Positions 62,501-64,000 of a stretch of 64,000 bases of DNA are shown here, one piece after another. Position 1 is the first letter of the stretch. Each line of letters opens with the position of its first letter. Below the pieces are notes generated by a model. The model was given only the letters and a program-made list of their open reading frames with translations, was not told the DNA's origin and made no database searches. Both the position numbers and the translations under genes were made by a program. Origin of the DNA: Nautilus pompilius (lineage: Eukaryota; Mollusca; Cephalopoda; Nautilida; Nautilidae); the NCBI GenBank assembly GCA_018389105.1, contig JACATO010001021.1:226100-290099 (forward strand). The letters are read 5' to 3'.

Positions 62501-64000
62501 CTAATTACTGAATTGATTCCCGATCAGAACTGTTAAAGTAATTTTGGTTTAAAACATTTGTATTGATGCTAGTTTATAACATTTGAATTAATGCTCGATT
62601 ATAACTTTCGAAATGATGCTCCTTTATAACTTCCGAATGGAGGTTCGGTTATAACTTGCATACTGTTGTTCCTTTATAAGTCGTGAATTGATGCTCGTTT
62701 TTAACTTCCAATATACGAATCTTTATACCTCGTGAATTGATAGACGTTTATAAATTTATTTACTAATGTTCATATATACTCTGAACTAATGCACGATTAT
62801 AACATATAAACGGTTGCTCGTTTATAACTTTCGAATTGATGCTGGTTTTAAACATACGAACTGATGCTGCTATTTAACTTATGAATTGATGCTCGCTTAT
62901 AACTTCCGAAGTGATTCTCGCTTATAACTTCTGAACTAAGGCTCTTTCATACATGCTGAAGTGATACATTTTATAACTACTCATTGACTTTCATTATTTT
63001 TTAACATTCTGCAATTATGTTCGTCGTTCTTCTGAACTATTACTAGATTATAACATATGAACTGATGCTCGATTATAACTTCCGAACTGATTCTTCCTAT
63101 TTAATTATGATTGATGCTCGTTTGCATCTTGTGAACTGATCCCGGTTTAAACTTGTGAACTGACGGTTTAAAACTTGTGAATTGATTCCCGATCAGAACT
63201 GTTAAAGTAATTTTGGTTTAAAACATTTTGTATTGATGCTAGTTATATAACATTGAACTTAATGCTCGATTATAACTTTCTGAATGATGCTCCTTTATAA
63301 CTTCCGAATGGAGGTTCGGTTATAACTTGCAACTGTTGTTCCTTATAAGTCTGAATTGATGCTCGTTTTTAACTTCCAATATGACGAATCTTTATAATAC
63401 CTCTGAATTGATAGACGTTTATAAATTTATTACTAATTTCATATATAACTCTGAACTAATGCACGATTTATATATGAAACGGTTGCTCGTTTATAACTTT
63501 CGAATTGATGCTGGTTTATACATACGAATGAGCTGCTATTTAAACTTATGAATTGATGCTCGCTTATAACTTCCGAATTGATGCTCCTTTATAAATTCTG
63601 AAATAAGGCTCTTTCATACATGCTGAAGTGATACATGTTTATAACTACTCAATTGACTTTCATTTTTTAACATTCTGCAATTATGTTCGTCGTTCTTCTG
63701 AACTATTACTAGATTATAACATATGAACTGATGCTCGATTATAACTTCCGAACTGATTCTCCTATTTAATTTATGCATTGATGCTCGTTTGCATCTTGTG
63801 AACTGATACCGGTTTAAAACTTGTGAACTGATACCGGTTTAAAACTTGTGAATTGATTCCCGATCAGAACTGTTAAAGTAATTTTGGTTTAAAACATTTG
63901 TATTGATGCTAGTTTATAACATTTGAATTAATGCTCGATTATAACTTTCGAAATGATGCTCCTTTATAACTTCCGAATGGAGGTTCGGTTATAACTTGCA
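56523..64000. repeat. higher-order block D, ~1.29-kb units at the right end
   Basis: Markers at 58,025, 58,923, 60,143, 61,436 and 62,728 give steps of 898, 1220, 1293 and 1292 bp. A ~1.29-kb unit (about 52 monomers) is therefore in near-perfect tandem from about 60.1 to 62.7 kb, with shorter deletion forms on both sides. A further copy of the 400-bp duplication is at 56,937 and 57,337. The array is cut by the window edge. Confidence 0.85.

Larger units (their letters stand above)
36760..64000. repeat. satellite 2: 25-bp monomer array with nested higher-order repeats
   Basis: Tandem array of a 25-bp monomer whose core is TGATGCTCGTTTATAAC followed by a TTCYGAA-type tail. There are roughly 1,090 monomers, all in the same orientation, and the array continues past the right edge. 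Monomer variants recur in fixed order, so the array has a higher-order structure; the spacing of CCTCGTGAATTGATAGACG (26 occurrences) shows it. Because 25 is not a multiple of 3 and each monomer holds TAA and TGA, every frame is closed repeatedly and no open frame reaches 60 codons. It has no relation in sequence to satellite 1. Function is unknown; centromeric, pericentromeric or subtelomeric location would be inference. Confidence 0.97.

Noticed and set aside
36760-64000. CRISPR-like array
   Set aside because: The repeats are contiguous 25-bp monomers without unique spacers in a eukaryotic context, so this is satellite DNA.

Overview
The window looks like intergenic, repeat-dominated DNA from a metazoan nuclear genome. 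The signs are an AT-rich background, long mono-, di- and trinucleotide microsatellites, decayed Tc1/mariner transposons, no bacterial-style gene packing, and a very large tandem satellite. The density of (CT)n, (GA)n and (ATT)n tracts suggests a marine invertebrate. A mollusc is my best guess and a decapod crustacean is possible, but no sequence here fixes the taxon. I found no protein-coding gene, rRNA or convincing tRNA that I can support. The open frames present are short, unrecognised, or translations of simple repeats.

Layout. From 1 to 32.3 kb the DNA is mostly unique. It is punctuated by microsatellites: (CT)n at 3.6, 9.0, 11.6 and 15.9 kb, (GA)n at 19.4 kb, (TTA)n-type tracts at 5.8, 17.7, 20.8 and 27.9 kb, and (GT)n and (CG)n runs. 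Two DNA-transposon fossils lie here. One is a decayed Tc1-like element at about 25.06-26.11 kb, on the + strand. The other is an internally deleted mariner-like element of about 360 bp at 29,366-29,727, on the - strand, with both inverted ends and TA target sites still visible. A CpG-dense stretch at about 24.18-24.92 kb, NRF1-like palindromes and an unexpected number of perfect TGACGTCA (CRE) octamers are the only regulatory-looking signals.

From 32.3 to 33.93 kb there is a continuous 1.6-kb compound microsatellite that changes from (ATT)n through mixed ATT/CTT to nearly pure (TTC)n. After a short unique spacer comes a first satellite at about 34.7-36.76 kb, made of a ~68-bp subunit arranged mainly as a three-subunit ~200-bp unit. 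It abuts a second satellite that fills the rest of the window (36.76-64.0 kb) and runs off its end. This second satellite has a 25-bp monomer, all in one orientation.

The 25-bp satellite is the most interesting object here. It is organised in nested higher-order repeats with lengths near multiples of 25 bp: about 380, 400, 1050, 1170, 1290 and 4430 bp. A block of at least 3 kb is copied 13.98 kb away. Its left edge is diverged and its interior is homogenised. There are no genes working together here; the biology is that of repeat turnover, possibly at a heterochromatic, centromeric or subtelomeric domain, which the sequence alone cannot decide.
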